Shown here in pieces: positions 52,680-62,173 of a stretch of 64,000 bases of DNA (its first letter is position 1; the number at the start of each line of letters is the position of its first letter). The DNA is from Flavobacterium aerium (GTDB lineage Bacteria; Bacteroidota; Bacteroidia; Flavobacteriales; Flavobacteriaceae), in NCBI RefSeq assembly GCF_030766725.1, contig NZ_JARQWR010000012.1, positions 84,390 to 148,389 on the forward strand. The letters are read 5' to 3'. A program made the position numbers and the translations under genes. The notes below the pieces were generated by a model that worked only from the letters and a program-made list of their open reading frames with translations, was not told the DNA's origin and made no database searches.

Positions 52680-52928
52680 ATGATTAGTGAAGATACAAAA
52701 AGTGAGTTTATATTACAATTCGGTAAACGACTAGCAGAAATTAAAAAAGAGAAAGGGCTGAGCTTTAGAAAAATTGCAAAGAATTGTGATCTAGATGCAA
52801 GCTTTATTAGTAAGATTGAAAAAGGAACAGAAAATATCACTTTAGAAACGATACTTAATTTGTTGCATGGATTGAAAATACAACCTAAAGAGTTGTTTGA
52901 TTTTGATGTTAATTTAGATAAAGAATAG
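52680..52928 (+). CDS. Small XRE-family regulator
   Basis: An 82-aa protein, almost entirely an HTH_3 domain: RLAEIKKEKGLSFRKIAKNCDLDASFISKIEKGTENITLETILNLLHGL. Proteins of this kind in Bacteroidetes are often autoregulators. Its start codon is 2 bp after the last of four palindromes and it ends in a strong terminator, so it is a single-gene unit. It could control itself and the divergent RNA/susC side. Confidence 0.88.
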   Translation: MISEDTKSEFILQFGKRLAEIKKEKGLSFRKIAKNCDLDASFISKIEKGTENITLETILNLLHGLKIQPKELFDFDVNLDKE

Positions 52929-52959
52929 TTCTACCAGATTATTCAAATACCACATAAAA

Positions 52960-52990
52960 AAATAAGATGCTTTCAGCATCTTATTTTTTT
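52960..52990 (+). terminator. Intrinsic terminator after XRE gene
   Basis: Perfect 12-bp stem AAATAAGATGCT/AGCATCTTATTT with a 3-base loop and a T run. Confidence 0.9.
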
Positions 52991-52992
52991 AT

Positions 52993-53035
52993 ACGGAAAA
53001 CCGTAACACATAATTGTAAGTATTTTGTACGTTTG
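52993..53035 (+). promoter_or_regulatory. CHAT-gene promoter with ACGGAAAACCGT palindrome
   Basis: ACGGAAAACCGT at 52993-53004, exactly 23 bp, then TACGTTTG at 53028-53035, about 70 bp before the ATG. No TTTG at the -33 position. Same motif and spacing as at 26960-26918, indicating a shared activator-type site. Confidence 0.65.
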
Positions 53036-53106
53036 ATATATTGCAATATAAGGAACCTCCTTACTACAATGTGCCCTGACAAACCAACTAATTGAAATCT
53101 TTATCA

Positions 53107-55593
53107 ATGGACAATAAAACAGTAAACGACTTTCATCAAAAGATGACAGATGAGCGACTTAACAATCACCATGCTCATGAACCTGAATTAAAAAGGATAT
53201 ATCGAGAAATCATATCTGATATGTCAGCTGACTATTCAGAATATACCAAGCATGTACCAAATTTTTTGTCAAGCTTAGAAGCCAACAATCCGCACTCAAT
53301 TTCTTACTCATTATTACAATTTTTTGAATTATATGAGCGGTTATTGAGCACAAAGCAATTCAGTCCCTTCGACTTAGCTATAATGGATTATGAAGCGGAT
53401 AAAAAAACAATTGCAAAAGTGAAACCAATTTTTGAAGCATCTCTTTCAAAGAATAATCAGCAAAGATTGTCTGAAGAAAACTTTGACATCTCAACATTAA
53501 CTGCCGTAGATAAAAAAGAAATGTCGGCACTTATCATTCATAAACTTCAAAATGATTCCAAACAATTGAATTGGACCCGTGAAATGGTAGATGACACCAT
53601 GATGCAGTTAACTTTTTTACGGCAAATATTGGGTTCACTTCATAATAGTGAATTATTCTACCATGCAGTCGGATTATTTATTGACAGGTTGACATCTTCG
53701 GAGTACTATCAAGCTGGACGGGATATTGCAGAAGAGATAATAATTTCATCCTACAAAGATGGTATGCCTGAACTAGGTTATTTTAATTCATTTCGCTTAT
53801 ACTCAAATGTTGGCAGCATACACTCTGCCTTATTATATGCTAACCTTAGTATCACATGCATACTGAATAAGCCCGCTCCATATTCTGAAAAGTATATAAA
53901 GGAAATCATTTGGCAGGGAATTAAATTCTTCAGAAATGTAAAACTTTATCCATGGGCAGCAAAAATATATAGTGAAATCCCTGTTGAGTTAATTTATACT
54001 GGCCATGAAAGAAGATCTCTTGATCACAGTTACTTCATGTTATTACTAATGATGTTGGAGCCATCTCTACCGCCAAAGTTGCTAGACTATATGCATAAAG
54101 AGAGGGAGAAAATAATTAGTGGCGGAATAAATGAAGCATTACCTTGGCTATTGACACTATACAATGTAAGAAGACTTTATCCTAATGCTGATTTCAGCGT
54201 AACTGGTTTTGGGTTCTTTCTTAGCATTTTTGAATTAATTGTTCCTTCTGAGACAATTAAAAAATATAAAGATATTATTGAAGGAGTTTCAGAAGAGCTT
54301 AAAAAGCATCTCAAGGAATCACTGGTTAAGCTAAATGAAACTAGAAACACCACTGACTTTGTATATGATAATGAAATTGCAATCAGGATTTCAAATCGCT
54401 TGATTGAATATAGTAAAAAAAATGAAGATGCACCGGCATTTCTTTTGTCAATGATGTTAAAGTCAGACTATAGTATCTTATTCAAACAAAAAGAATCGAA
54501 AAAACTTGCTCCACTAATACTGCCTGAAATAAACGTTGATAGTTTAGAATCACTTTATGAAAATAAGGATTCCTTTTTGCAAGCGTTTCCAGTCAAGATA
54601 AGCAAATCAATGAACTGGATTGGTTTTTCAGAAGGTAAATTATACCAGCTTCAGCTATTCAATAATGAATACAAATTTTCTTCTTTATATGATTGGAATC
54701 ATGATGAATATAAAGAATTACTTAACAGCAATTTTTTCGTTGATCTTAGCTTCGATGATACAATAAAAGATAAAGGTGGTGTAAGACAGATTTCACCTGA
54801 AGAGTTTGATGAGGAAGAAAAAAATATGGCCAAAAAACTAAGTATAGGCAAAATTCAAGTTGATGAACATGCCGAAGAAGTTTATATAGTGAAGGACATG
54901 GAACTATCTAGCTATCCTCACAACTTGTTACTGAATGAAAAGGGTGATTTTATAGCGAAGAATATTCCAATAACAAATGTACTTTCAACTGAATGGTTAC
55001 TTCAAACGAATGGTTTTCTGCCATTACCGGCATATTTTAGTAAGTCTATTTGGATTCCAATTGAAAGTGGCGATTATCCTCTAAGCTATTTGTTCAGTAA
55101 TATTGAAAAAACTTTGCAAGACAATTCGTTCAAAGTGTTTAAAGAAGTTGAACTCACCAAACCTCTTTCATCCGATATTAATATTGTTTGCTCCCATGGC
55201 GCTAAAGATATTTCGGAAACTCAAATAGTGTTCCAAGAAAACACTGCTACCTATGATCTTAATTCTATTATAGGAGAAGGTAAAATTCTGATTTTTTTTG
55301 TGTGTTATTCAGGATCAATGAAAACAGAATTTTTTAGAAACAATATTACCTCAATGGTTAAGAGATTTATTGCTCAGGGGTACGAGTCTGTTATTGCTCC
55401 TTATTGGGCTTTGGATGTTACGATTCCAAGATACTGGTTGCCTGAATTTTTAGAATCCCTTGATCGAGGTCTAACCACATCTCAAGCAATGTTTAATGCT
55501 AACAGAAAAGTATATGCTCAATATCCTACTCCAGCAGCTTGGGGTTGTTTGCACTTATATGGAAATCCAAATCTTAAGATTAAAGAGTCTTGA
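53107..55593 (+). CDS. CHAT-domain (caspase-like) protease, predicted defence effector
   Basis: An 828-aa protein. The first about 600 residues are helical, TPR/solenoid-like. The C-terminal CHAT domain carries the catalytic His697 in NIVCSHGAKD and Cys733 in LIFFVCYSGS, and ends PAAWGCLHLYGNPNLKI, the typical CHAT terminus (xxWxxFxxYGxPxL form). CHAT peptidases act as caspase-like effectors in several bacterial immune systems, cutting partner proteins after activation. No gasdermin, CRISPR or STAND partner is adjacent, so the trigger and substrate are unknown. The ATG at 53107 is used in place of the TTG at 53092. Confidence 0.85.
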   Translation: MDNKTVNDFHQKMTDERLNNHHAHEPELKRIYREIISDMSADYSEYTKHVPNFLSSLEANNPHSISYSLLQFFELYERLLSTKQFSPFDLAIMDYEADKKTIAKVKPIFEASLSKNNQQRLSEENFDISTLTAVDKKEMSALIIHKLQNDSKQLNWTREMVDDTMMQLTFLRQILGSLHNSELFYHAVGLFIDRLTSSEYYQAGRDIAEEIIISSYKDGMPELGYFNSFRLYSNVGSIHSALLYANLSITCILNKPAPYSEKYIKEIIWQGIKFFRNVKLYPWAAKIYSEIPVELIYTGHERRSLDHSYFMLLLMMLEPSLPPKLLDYMHKEREKIISGGINEALPWLLTLYNVRRLYPNADFSVTGFGFFLSIFELIVPSETIKKYKDIIEGVSEELKKHLKESLVKLNETRNTTDFVYDNEIAIRISNRLIEYSKKNEDAPAFLLSMMLKSDYSILFKQKESKKLAPLILPEINVDSLESLYENKDSFLQAFPVKISKSMNWIGFSEGKLYQLQLFNNEYKFSSLYDWNHDEYKELLNSNFFVDLSFDDTIKDKGGVRQISPEEFDEEEKNMAKKLSIGKIQVDEHAEEVYIVKDMELSSYPHNLLLNEKGDFIAKNIPITNVLSTEWLLQTNGFLPLPAYFSKSIWIPIESGDYPLSYLFSNIEKTLQDNSFKVFKEVELTKPLSSDINIVCSHGAKDISETQIVFQENTATYDLNSIIGEGKILIFFVCYSGSMKTEFFRNNITSMVKRFIAQGYESVIAPYWALDVTIPRYWLPEFLESLDRGLTTSQAMFNANRKVYAQYPTPAAWGCLHLYGNPNLKIKES

Positions 55594-55709
55594 TAATATC
55601 CAACATCTCCCTTCCATATCTAAATAAGACAGGAAAATGCTACTTTTAAAATACAGCTTTCGTAGAAAGTTAAAAAAAAATCCAATTTAATAGAAATGGC
55701 TAATAAAAA

Positions 55710-56264
55710 ATGAACGAAAAGATTAAAGAGTTTAGTTTAAATGCAATAGCACCTTTACTAAACGTTTCAGAAAAAGGAGCAACGCAGATTTACCAATTTG
55801 ACATTGATTGTTTTGAAATGAAAGATTACAACTATGTAAATGTTTTAAAAGAAAGTGATTTTTCACATATTTTTGATGTGGTTACAAAAATCGTTGGACC
55901 TTGTGTATACTATTTTGAAATTGTATCGGGTCATACTCCCGAAGAAATAGTAAATAGAGTCACAGAATACAAATTGACCCAAAATTCAAAAGCCGTACCT
56001 GCTATCAAAAAGAATTTTCCACATAGTAGAGTTCTCTATGTTGGCAAAGTCAAAAAAGGAATTTGGGGAAGACTAGTTCAGCACTTAGGCTATTATAAAG
56101 TTCAGGGAACACAAGGACTCCAACTTTTCTATTGGACAAAAGGAACAAATGTTTCTTTGAGAATGAATATATTTGAATTTGAGCAGGAAATGGCTGACTA
56201 TATGGGAGTTTTAGAGCATAAGCTCGCAAAAGAATTGAAACCAATTTTGGGAAAACATAATTAA
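55710..56264 (+). CDS. GIY-YIG-like nuclease-fold protein
   Basis: A 184-aa protein. From residue 68 it shows a GIY-YIG-like order: GPCVYYFEI (GIY strand), SRVLYVGKV (YIG strand), WGRLVQHLGYY (conserved Arg helix) and MGVLEHKLAKELKPILGKHN (Glu and terminal Asn). The first 67 residues are a separate small domain. Probable DNA endonuclease. It follows the CHAT gene by 116 bp on the same strand, so co-transcription is possible. Confidence 0.7.
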   Translation: MNEKIKEFSLNAIAPLLNVSEKGATQIYQFDIDCFEMKDYNYVNVLKESDFSHIFDVVTKIVGPCVYYFEIVSGHTPEEIVNRVTEYKLTQNSKAVPAIKKNFPHSRVLYVGKVKKGIWGRLVQHLGYYKVQGTQGLQLFYWTKGTNVSLRMNIFEFEQEMADYMGVLEHKLAKELKPILGKHN

Positions 56265-56287
56265 TTATATATTATCAATTTAGAGAG

Positions 56288-56515
56288 ATGAAACAACCCA
56301 AAATCTATTTTGATAAAGAAACTTATACTTCTGTTCTTTCACAATCAATTTTGGAAGCATATTGGCAAAATACTGCCGGAATATTTACTTTAAGAATAGA
56401 TGAAATTGGGAAGAGTTCCATCCATTAATAATGAAAAAGTAAGTGATAAATTTTGACATGCAGTAGAACTTCTTGATAATTTTAAAACTACACAAAGACT
56501 AACTGTCAAATAAGT
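56288..56515 (+). pseudogene. Decayed small gene
   Basis: A frame starting MKQPKIYFDKETYTSVLSQS stops after 46 codons at 56426. Another frame continues with NEKVSDKF, a stop, then HAVELLDNFKTTQRLTVK and a stop. Continuous-looking protein across a frameshift and a stop suggests a broken gene of about 75 residues. No family recognised. Confidence 0.4.
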
Positions 56516-56608
56516 TTTTAGTTTATAATTGATTAAACAAATATTTATGTACATAAAAAATAATTTAAAAAAAGTTGATTTTAACCTCTCACCAGAAATA
56601 AATTAAAA

Positions 56609-57385
56609 ATGCAGGAAATTAATTCGAAATTTAAATCAATAAGGATAAATTTACGAAAAGAAGGGGCAGATATTTGTGAAGATGTATTTCGAAGATTTCA
56701 TCCCTCAACAATTAGAGGTAAAAAAGAAATTTGTATTTTCTGTAATTCGACTTCTCAACTTACTAAAGAGCATGTTCTGCCAAGATGGGTATTTCAGAAA
56801 AGTACTACGTCCGAATTTATTTCCAGTGTAAATCGACAATCCCAAACATATAACAAATCGGTAATTCCAACTTGTTCAGAATGCAATAATTCAATTCTTG
56901 GATATATTGAAAATCATATGATAAAATCGGTTGAAAGATTACAATTTTGTGAAATTTATGATGAAGACGATTTATCCAATAGCATTCGGTGGTTAGAGAT
57001 AATTGATTATAAGGCACAAGTCTACGACTGTCGTAGAAAATATTTTAAATATGGCAAATCAGAATATGATAAAGATTGGGGAATATTTCCTGTTGCAATG
57101 ATGCGGCATTTTATCGATATGAATCCATTTAAAGTTCACACGTATATTCGAAGTGCTCAACGACGTATTACTGTTAAAAATAAAAACAATAGACTCAATT
57201 CACTTATTATTTTTGACACTTTACATCCTCATCTTAATTTTTTTACCAAACCAAATGAATATGTATTTGTGAGTTTTCCAACTTGTAAGATTGCTTTATT
57301 CTATTTTTTAAGAAAGAACTTTAATCTACTAGAAGATGCTGAAAAAGAGGCACTGTATATAATTTCAATGGTTGCTAAAACATAA
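56609..57385 (+). CDS. HNH endonuclease-domain protein
   Basis: A 258-aa protein. Residues about 38-100 form an HNH domain: CIFCNSTSQLTKEHVLPRW, with CxxC and the His of the first motif, then PTCSECNNSILGYIENHM (second CxxC and HNH Asn-His region). The C-terminal 150 residues have no recognised domain. It is followed 33 bp downstream by a gene on the same strand, probably co-transcribed. Probable nuclease of a restriction or toxin type. Confidence 0.78.
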   Translation: MQEINSKFKSIRINLRKEGADICEDVFRRFHPSTIRGKKEICIFCNSTSQLTKEHVLPRWVFQKSTTSEFISSVNRQSQTYNKSVIPTCSECNNSILGYIENHMIKSVERLQFCEIYDEDDLSNSIRWLEIIDYKAQVYDCRRKYFKYGKSEYDKDWGIFPVAMMRHFIDMNPFKVHTYIRSAQRRITVKNKNNRLNSLIIFDTLHPHLNFFTKPNEYVFVSFPTCKIALFYFLRKNFNLLEDAEKEALYIISMVAKT

Positions 57386-57418
57386 TTTTAAACACATTAC
57401 CTTAATAAAATTTCTAAA

Positions 57419-58066
57419 ATGGATAATCTCACTACAAAACAAATTAAAACACGTTGGACTGATATCAAAAAACAAATTAATGAAAGGCAATTATTAGCTT
57501 ACAGAGTTGGTATTGCATTAGAACAATGGGACACCTACATGTACTCAATTCCAAGTGATATTGAAGTAAATAGAATATATCTTGCAATACAGGAAGACAG
57601 GACAGCAAAGACTCTTAGAATCAAAAATGGACTTTCAAAAATTGTAGGATACCGAGAGTCGGTTCAATTCGCTCGTAAAAGTGGGGTATCAGATTCTTAT
57701 ATTCGTAATATCATTGAAGGTAAAAATATAATGGCTGGTTATGATATTATAAACAAATTGGAATTATTCCTTAATAACGTTTTACACGATTTCGAATTAT
57801 CAATTGAGAACCCTTTAACTCTAAAAAGTTATTCCCAAGACTATTTAGGAGAAATTGCAAGTGAAGTAAATAAAGTTGCAGAAAATTTACGTCATTATTG
57901 TTTTAAACTATCAGAAATGGCAAGGAAACAAGAGTTGGATAAAGATTGGCAAGGAAACTCAATATCACCATCAAGGACAATAGAATATTCAATGGAAAGT
58001 TTAGCTGAATTAAAAGCAAAAGTAGACACATTTTGGAAAGTATATATAGAAAAGCAAGCCAAATAA
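57419..58066 (+). CDS. Hypothetical protein with possible HTH, partner of HNH gene
   Basis: A 215-aa, mostly helical protein. GVSDSYIRNIIEGKN near residues 89-103 resembles the recognition half of an XRE helix-turn-helix. The rest is coiled-coil-like (NKVAENLRHYCFKLSEMARKQ). No family recognised. Coupling to the HNH gene suggests an antidote, a sensor or a specificity factor, without direct evidence. Confidence 0.55.
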   Translation: MDNLTTKQIKTRWTDIKKQINERQLLAYRVGIALEQWDTYMYSIPSDIEVNRIYLAIQEDRTAKTLRIKNGLSKIVGYRESVQFARKSGVSDSYIRNIIEGKNIMAGYDIINKLELFLNNVLHDFELSIENPLTLKSYSQDYLGEIASEVNKVAENLRHYCFKLSEMARKQELDKDWQGNSISPSRTIEYSMESLAELKAKVDTFWKVYIEKQAK

Positions 58067-58306
58067 AAAGGTAGTAGTATTTCACTAGCTGTGCAAGTGA
58101 GGCACTACCTAATTAAAATTAGAATGTGTGGTCAACGTAGAGAATTATTTCTCAAAAACATTCGGTCAGATTTTCATTCAGTATTTTGGTCAATATCTCG
58201 TTTATTTTAAAACGAAATTTTTAAGGATTTCGGATTTTGTCTTTTATGTCTTGCAGCTCCCGCTATTTTATAAAGTATTTTATTTATAATAACTACACAG
58301 TATTTG

Positions 58307-60049
58307 TTATCCCTTACCATATTTTCGGAATGCTGCAATTGTTTGATATATTCCATAACTAATAAATATACGTGATAACCAAAGTACAAGTTGAATTTTC
58401 CATTCATTATTTAAAGTAGAATATTTTTCTAGTTCTAATTTTGGAAAAGAGCTAATAAAAATTACATAATCTTTATAATCTTCATCAAAACAAAATTGCA
58501 TATTTAGAGTTCTTACGTAGAGAATAAAAAATAAAAGGCCGGTTGTCAATGTAAAAACAACTCCGCGAAACCAACTATTACCATTGTTATTGGATAAATA
58601 ATTTAAAAGTAAAAGAATGCTGTCAAATCCAAACCTTTTACTTAAAAGTAATTGTCTATGTTCTAATGATTCAAATTTACTTGCTATATCAATATCTCCT
58701 TTTGTTTTGGCAATCTTTTTTAATTGATTATAAACGTTCTTTAAATTTAATATTCTTAACGACCTTTCTTTAATTCCATAGCCTGCTATTGGATTTTTAC
58801 TTCTCGCTAATATCTTATTCGGATATTTATAAAAATTTGCTCCGTCAATATTACTATCAGCAATGATAATTTCACTAAAAAGATTCACATCAGAATTTAG
58901 AAAGCTCATTTTTCCAGAAGTAGTATTTTGAATAACAAAATAATTACCTGTCCTTATATTTGAAAATGATAGTATTCCATTATTTTGATAATCATTTAAA
59001 TATAGGGTGTTAATATCGATGTCTTTAAAAAAAATATTCCCAAAGTTAATTCCACTCAATGTAATATCTGCATATAATCGTTCTATCACTATACTACCCT
59101 GATTTATTCCGTCTATACTTAACATGGTTAATTCTGCATTATCCTTATTATTTTTGTAATTGTTTAAGTTTAGCACTTCTTTATAATTACAGTTTGAAGT
59201 ATTAAACATTTCTATTTCTGAAATGTTTACAGTAACATCTTTTTCAAAATTGGAAGAATGGAATGTTAGGCTTTTAATTTTAATATCTCTTGGTTTTGTT
59301 TCAACAATACTTAGGTCATTTATATAAATTATACCATGAAAAGAACTTCTATAAAAACTTACATATTCAAAGGCTCCATCTTCGAAATCGATTCGGCTCT
59401 GAAAGATTGAAGATTCAAAATAAAGATTTGAAATGCTTACTGCTTTGCCAAATTCAATCCTTTTTTTGAATTCCCCTTCGAAGAATACATTATCATAACT
59501 ACTTCCTTTAAATATAATCTCAGAGAAAACGTTAGAGCATTTTAATTTCAACTCTTTAAATTGATTTTCTACAAGAAACTCAACTTTTGATTCTCGATGA
59601 GAATAATTACTATTAACATCATTAATAAGAACGTTTTCTACATTTGATGATATTATTTGTAATTCTCGATAATCACCATTTAGTTCTAAGTGTTTTCCTT
59701 TTAGACCTCTAATAGATAAAAAATCTGCAGTATTAGAAACAACATCTATATCTTGTGAATTACACCCAAAAAATGATATAAAATGAAAGGTTGATTTACC
59801 TAGGTAAAATTGTTTTTCAAAATGACAATCAAAGAAACTTATTTCTCTAGCAATAATATTTTCGAGTATTAGAGGATTCTTGAAAATACAATTAGAAAAT
59901 GAAATATTTCCTTTTGTTTCAAAACTTCTTTCATCAACAAACTCTAAAAAGGTTCTGTTTTCAAATTTCACATCACTTTCTGATGTTGTTACAAATATTG
60001 ATTCACTCATTCTAAGTTCTGTTTTAAAGGCTAATATTTTTGGGAACAT
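58307..60049 (-). CDS. Beta-helix protein with C-terminal membrane anchor (pentapeptide-like)
   Basis: About 580 aa. Residues about 25-430 show a repeating hydrophobic/Phe pattern (FSNCIFKNPLIL, FFDCHFEKQFYL, FEYVSFYRSSFHG), as in right-handed beta-helices of the pentapeptide-repeat type. The C-terminus has two membrane helices (WFRGVVFTLTTGLLFFILYV, and the stretch before YGIYQTIAAFRKYG). The YQTIAAFRKYGK-type ending recurs in pentapeptide membrane proteins I have seen near conflict genes. ATG starts are possible at 60049 and 60010. Function unknown; a membrane-acting effector is one option. Confidence 0.65.
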   Translation of the reverse strand: MFPKILAFKTELRMSESIFVTTSESDVKFENRTFLEFVDERSFETKGNISFSNCIFKNPLILENIIAREISFFDCHFEKQFYLGKSTFHFISFFGCNSQDIDVVSNTADFLSIRGLKGKHLELNGDYRELQIISSNVENVLINDVNSNYSHRESKVEFLVENQFKELKLKCSNVFSEIIFKGSSYDNVFFEGEFKKRIEFGKAVSISNLYFESSIFQSRIDFEDGAFEYVSFYRSSFHGIIYINDLSIVETKPRDIKIKSLTFHSSNFEKDVTVNISEIEMFNTSNCNYKEVLNLNNYKNNKDNAELTMLSIDGINQGSIVIERLYADITLSGINFGNIFFKDIDINTLYLNDYQNNGILSFSNIRTGNYFVIQNTTSGKMSFLNSDVNLFSEIIIADSNIDGANFYKYPNKILARSKNPIAGYGIKERSLRILNLKNVYNQLKKIAKTKGDIDIASKFESLEHRQLLLSKRFGFDSILLLLNYLSNNNGNSWFRGVVFTLTTGLLFFILYVRTLNMQFCFDEDYKDYVIFISSFPKLELEKYSTLNNEWKIQLVLWLSRIFISYGIYQTIAAFRKYGKG

Positions 60050-60056
60050 CAATTTA

Positions 60057-60176
60057 TCAATCAACAGAAGATATTCTGGATGTCAGCTCTCTCAAACTTA
60101 GCCCATATTTTTCGGTCAGTTCACTAACCTTATTAGTGAACATGTCAGACATATTTAGCCAATAATCTTCTAGCAT
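60057..60176 (-). pseudogene. C-terminal gene remnant or 39-aa small protein
   Basis: An open stretch of 60 codons ending SLRELTSRISSVD and TGA just before the membrane gene. The first ATG gives 39 residues (MLEDYWLNMSDMFTNKVSEL...). Codons upstream of that ATG read as protein too, so it looks like the tail of a lost gene. Low certainty. Confidence 0.35.
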
Positions 60177-60262
60177 ATTTTTTGGAATTGAAAGGCTATC
60201 GTCTAAATTATCGAGATATTCACTTGTTCTGTAATTTTAATTACTGCTAACATTTCACTGTC

Positions 60263-62173
60263 CTAGCTGGCCTTATTTTTTTTAACCGGTTTTACAATTC
60301 CAGACATTCCAACATCTTTTTTTGTGTAATAGTCCTCAATTTCGTCTCGATATGAATGAATGAATATTTTTTCATTTTCTTTTTCGACACCTAAAGGGAA
60401 TTTATTTTCAAAAAAGAAACCTAAAATATCTATTTCATCTTGAAATTCAACATCATTTCTTTCATATAAACTTAATCGATTATCTATATATGTCTTAAAG
60501 TCATTTTCATTTTCTATTAAATCAGAAAAAATCATTAAATCATACAGTGAAACAATCCATGTCCATTTATAAACAGAACTTAATACACCAGACTCGATTA
60601 AATATTTCAAGTTAACAGATACAGTTGACAAATGTTCATACATTACAGAAATTTTAATAATCTTATATTTTTTAGATTTATCAATTACCAATTTGTTCTG
60701 CTTGTTGTTTGCATTATACCTAAATTCAGGAGTTTCATTATCTTCTATAAACTTTTCAGCCCTATAACATTGATATGAACCTTCATTTACAGTGTCTGTT
60801 AATCTGTCTTTTAATCCTAAAATTGCTCCTCTACGATGTTTTTTGTTTAGTTCCCCAGCTTTAACTTCAATTATGTAAATTGTATCTTCGCCAATGCCTA
60901 AAATATCTAATTCTGGCTCTTTCGCTAAACCATCTTCGACAATATTGTATTTTAGAGAATGATAAAACTCAACACTTGGAAGAAATTTTTCAAAAAGTAA
61001 TTTTGTTTTTCTTTCAATGTAATTATCACGTGAATTTGCAAAAGAGTTTCCTTTAAATGAATGTTCATAATAAACAGGGTCAGCTACCTGTAAAAGGTTT
61101 GCAGTAATATTAAAAATATTTCTAAATGGAAGACTTAATGAAAAGCAATAAAATTTATCTTCAACTTTAATTAATGGTTTTGTTTGGCTTACAGAATCAC
61201 CTAAAATAAAACCACCAAACTTGCCTTTTAAGAATTCAGAATTGTCACCAAAACTGTGAGATAGTAGATTAAAAAGCTTTTTTTCTTTTTCGGTTTTGGG
61301 AACAACCCAAAATAATCGATTATATCCTTCAATATAATCTAGAGGAAGTAGTGAAGGCCCTTCTGGATGCCCGTCATCATATAAATCTAAATTATCAGAG
61401 ACGAATTGTTGCATAAAATGCTTTCCTGATGACATCATTTCTTGCATTACTGCTTCTTCACCTTTTTCATCACTCCATTCTACAAATCTTTGATGTGCTA
61501 AATAACTTCCAAAAGCATTTCCAATTTTAGAAGCAACTAATGAATCTAACTTCCTGATTGTATTAAAGATATCAGCAGAATCAAAACCATAGTATTGCTG
61601 TAAAAAATCATTATGATAAGAGAATGTTTCTTCAAAAATTTCGGATACATGGGATTGGTAACCGTCACCACGAACATGCATGGCATCTTCCATTACAGCA
61701 ATTTTTAACCAATGATCAAATTCGCTACCGCCTTTTGGATTTTCTGCGGACATTTCATAAAAGCCAATATTAATTTTTATTTTGGATAACTGGTTTTTTA
61801 TTTCAAGGATATTTTCTTCAGTTGGAATTACTCCAAAATTTATATTTGGACTTGCTGATGCAATATTTAATGCATATTCAAGTATGACTTCAATCTCATC
61901 ATCTTCAACTATTTTTTCTTTTTCAGCATGTTCCATATCTGGACCATTATATCCTTCCATGATTTGATTGTGAAGGTTTGGACTAGCTGAAATAAGTTTT
62001 GAGCCCAATCCTCCTAAGACATAAATTTTATCATATTTATTTATTAGTAAAATTGCTAAATTTATTTCATCTTTAATCCAATTAAAATACCTTTCTCTGT
62101 CAGTTTTTGCTTGTTCAACAGCATATTTCCATTGCGTCTTAAATTCTTCATTTATGTAAAAAGGGTCATCCAT
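60263..62173 (-). CDS. Large protein with PDDEXK-like nuclease core
   Basis: A 636-aa protein. The region KEPELDILGIGEDTIYIIEVKAGEL (Asp423, Glu436, Lys438) followed by a helix matches the DxnExK core of restriction-endonuclease-like folds. Glu388 in NYIERKT could be the upstream acidic residue. The first 380 residues are helical with no recognised domain. It is followed by a small remnant and the beta-helix membrane gene on the same strand. Likely nuclease, possibly anti-phage; family not identified. Confidence 0.6.
   Translation of the reverse strand: MDDPFYINEEFKTQWKYAVEQAKTDRERYFNWIKDEINLAILLINKYDKIYVLGGLGSKLISASPNLHNQIMEGYNGPDMEHAEKEKIVEDDEIEVILEYALNIASASPNINFGVIPTEENILEIKNQLSKIKINIGFYEMSAENPKGGSEFDHWLKIAVMEDAMHVRGDGYQSHVSEIFEETFSYHNDFLQQYYGFDSADIFNTIRKLDSLVASKIGNAFGSYLAHQRFVEWSDEKGEEAVMQEMMSSGKHFMQQFVSDNLDLYDDGHPEGPSLLPLDYIEGYNRLFWVVPKTEKEKKLFNLLSHSFGDNSEFLKGKFGGFILGDSVSQTKPLIKVEDKFYCFSLSLPFRNIFNITANLLQVADPVYYEHSFKGNSFANSRDNYIERKTKLLFEKFLPSVEFYHSLKYNIVEDGLAKEPELDILGIGEDTIYIIEVKAGELNKKHRRGAILGLKDRLTDTVNEGSYQCYRAEKFIEDNETPEFRYNANNKQNKLVIDKSKKYKIIKISVMYEHLSTVSVNLKYLIESGVLSSVYKWTWIVSLYDLMIFSDLIENENDFKTYIDNRLSLYERNDVEFQDEIDILGFFFENKFPLGVEKENEKIFIHSYRDEIEDYYTKKDVGMSGIVKPVKKNKAS

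Noticed and set aside
53092..53106. TTG start for the CHAT protein
   Set aside because: An ATG follows five codons later and the added residues carry no signal.
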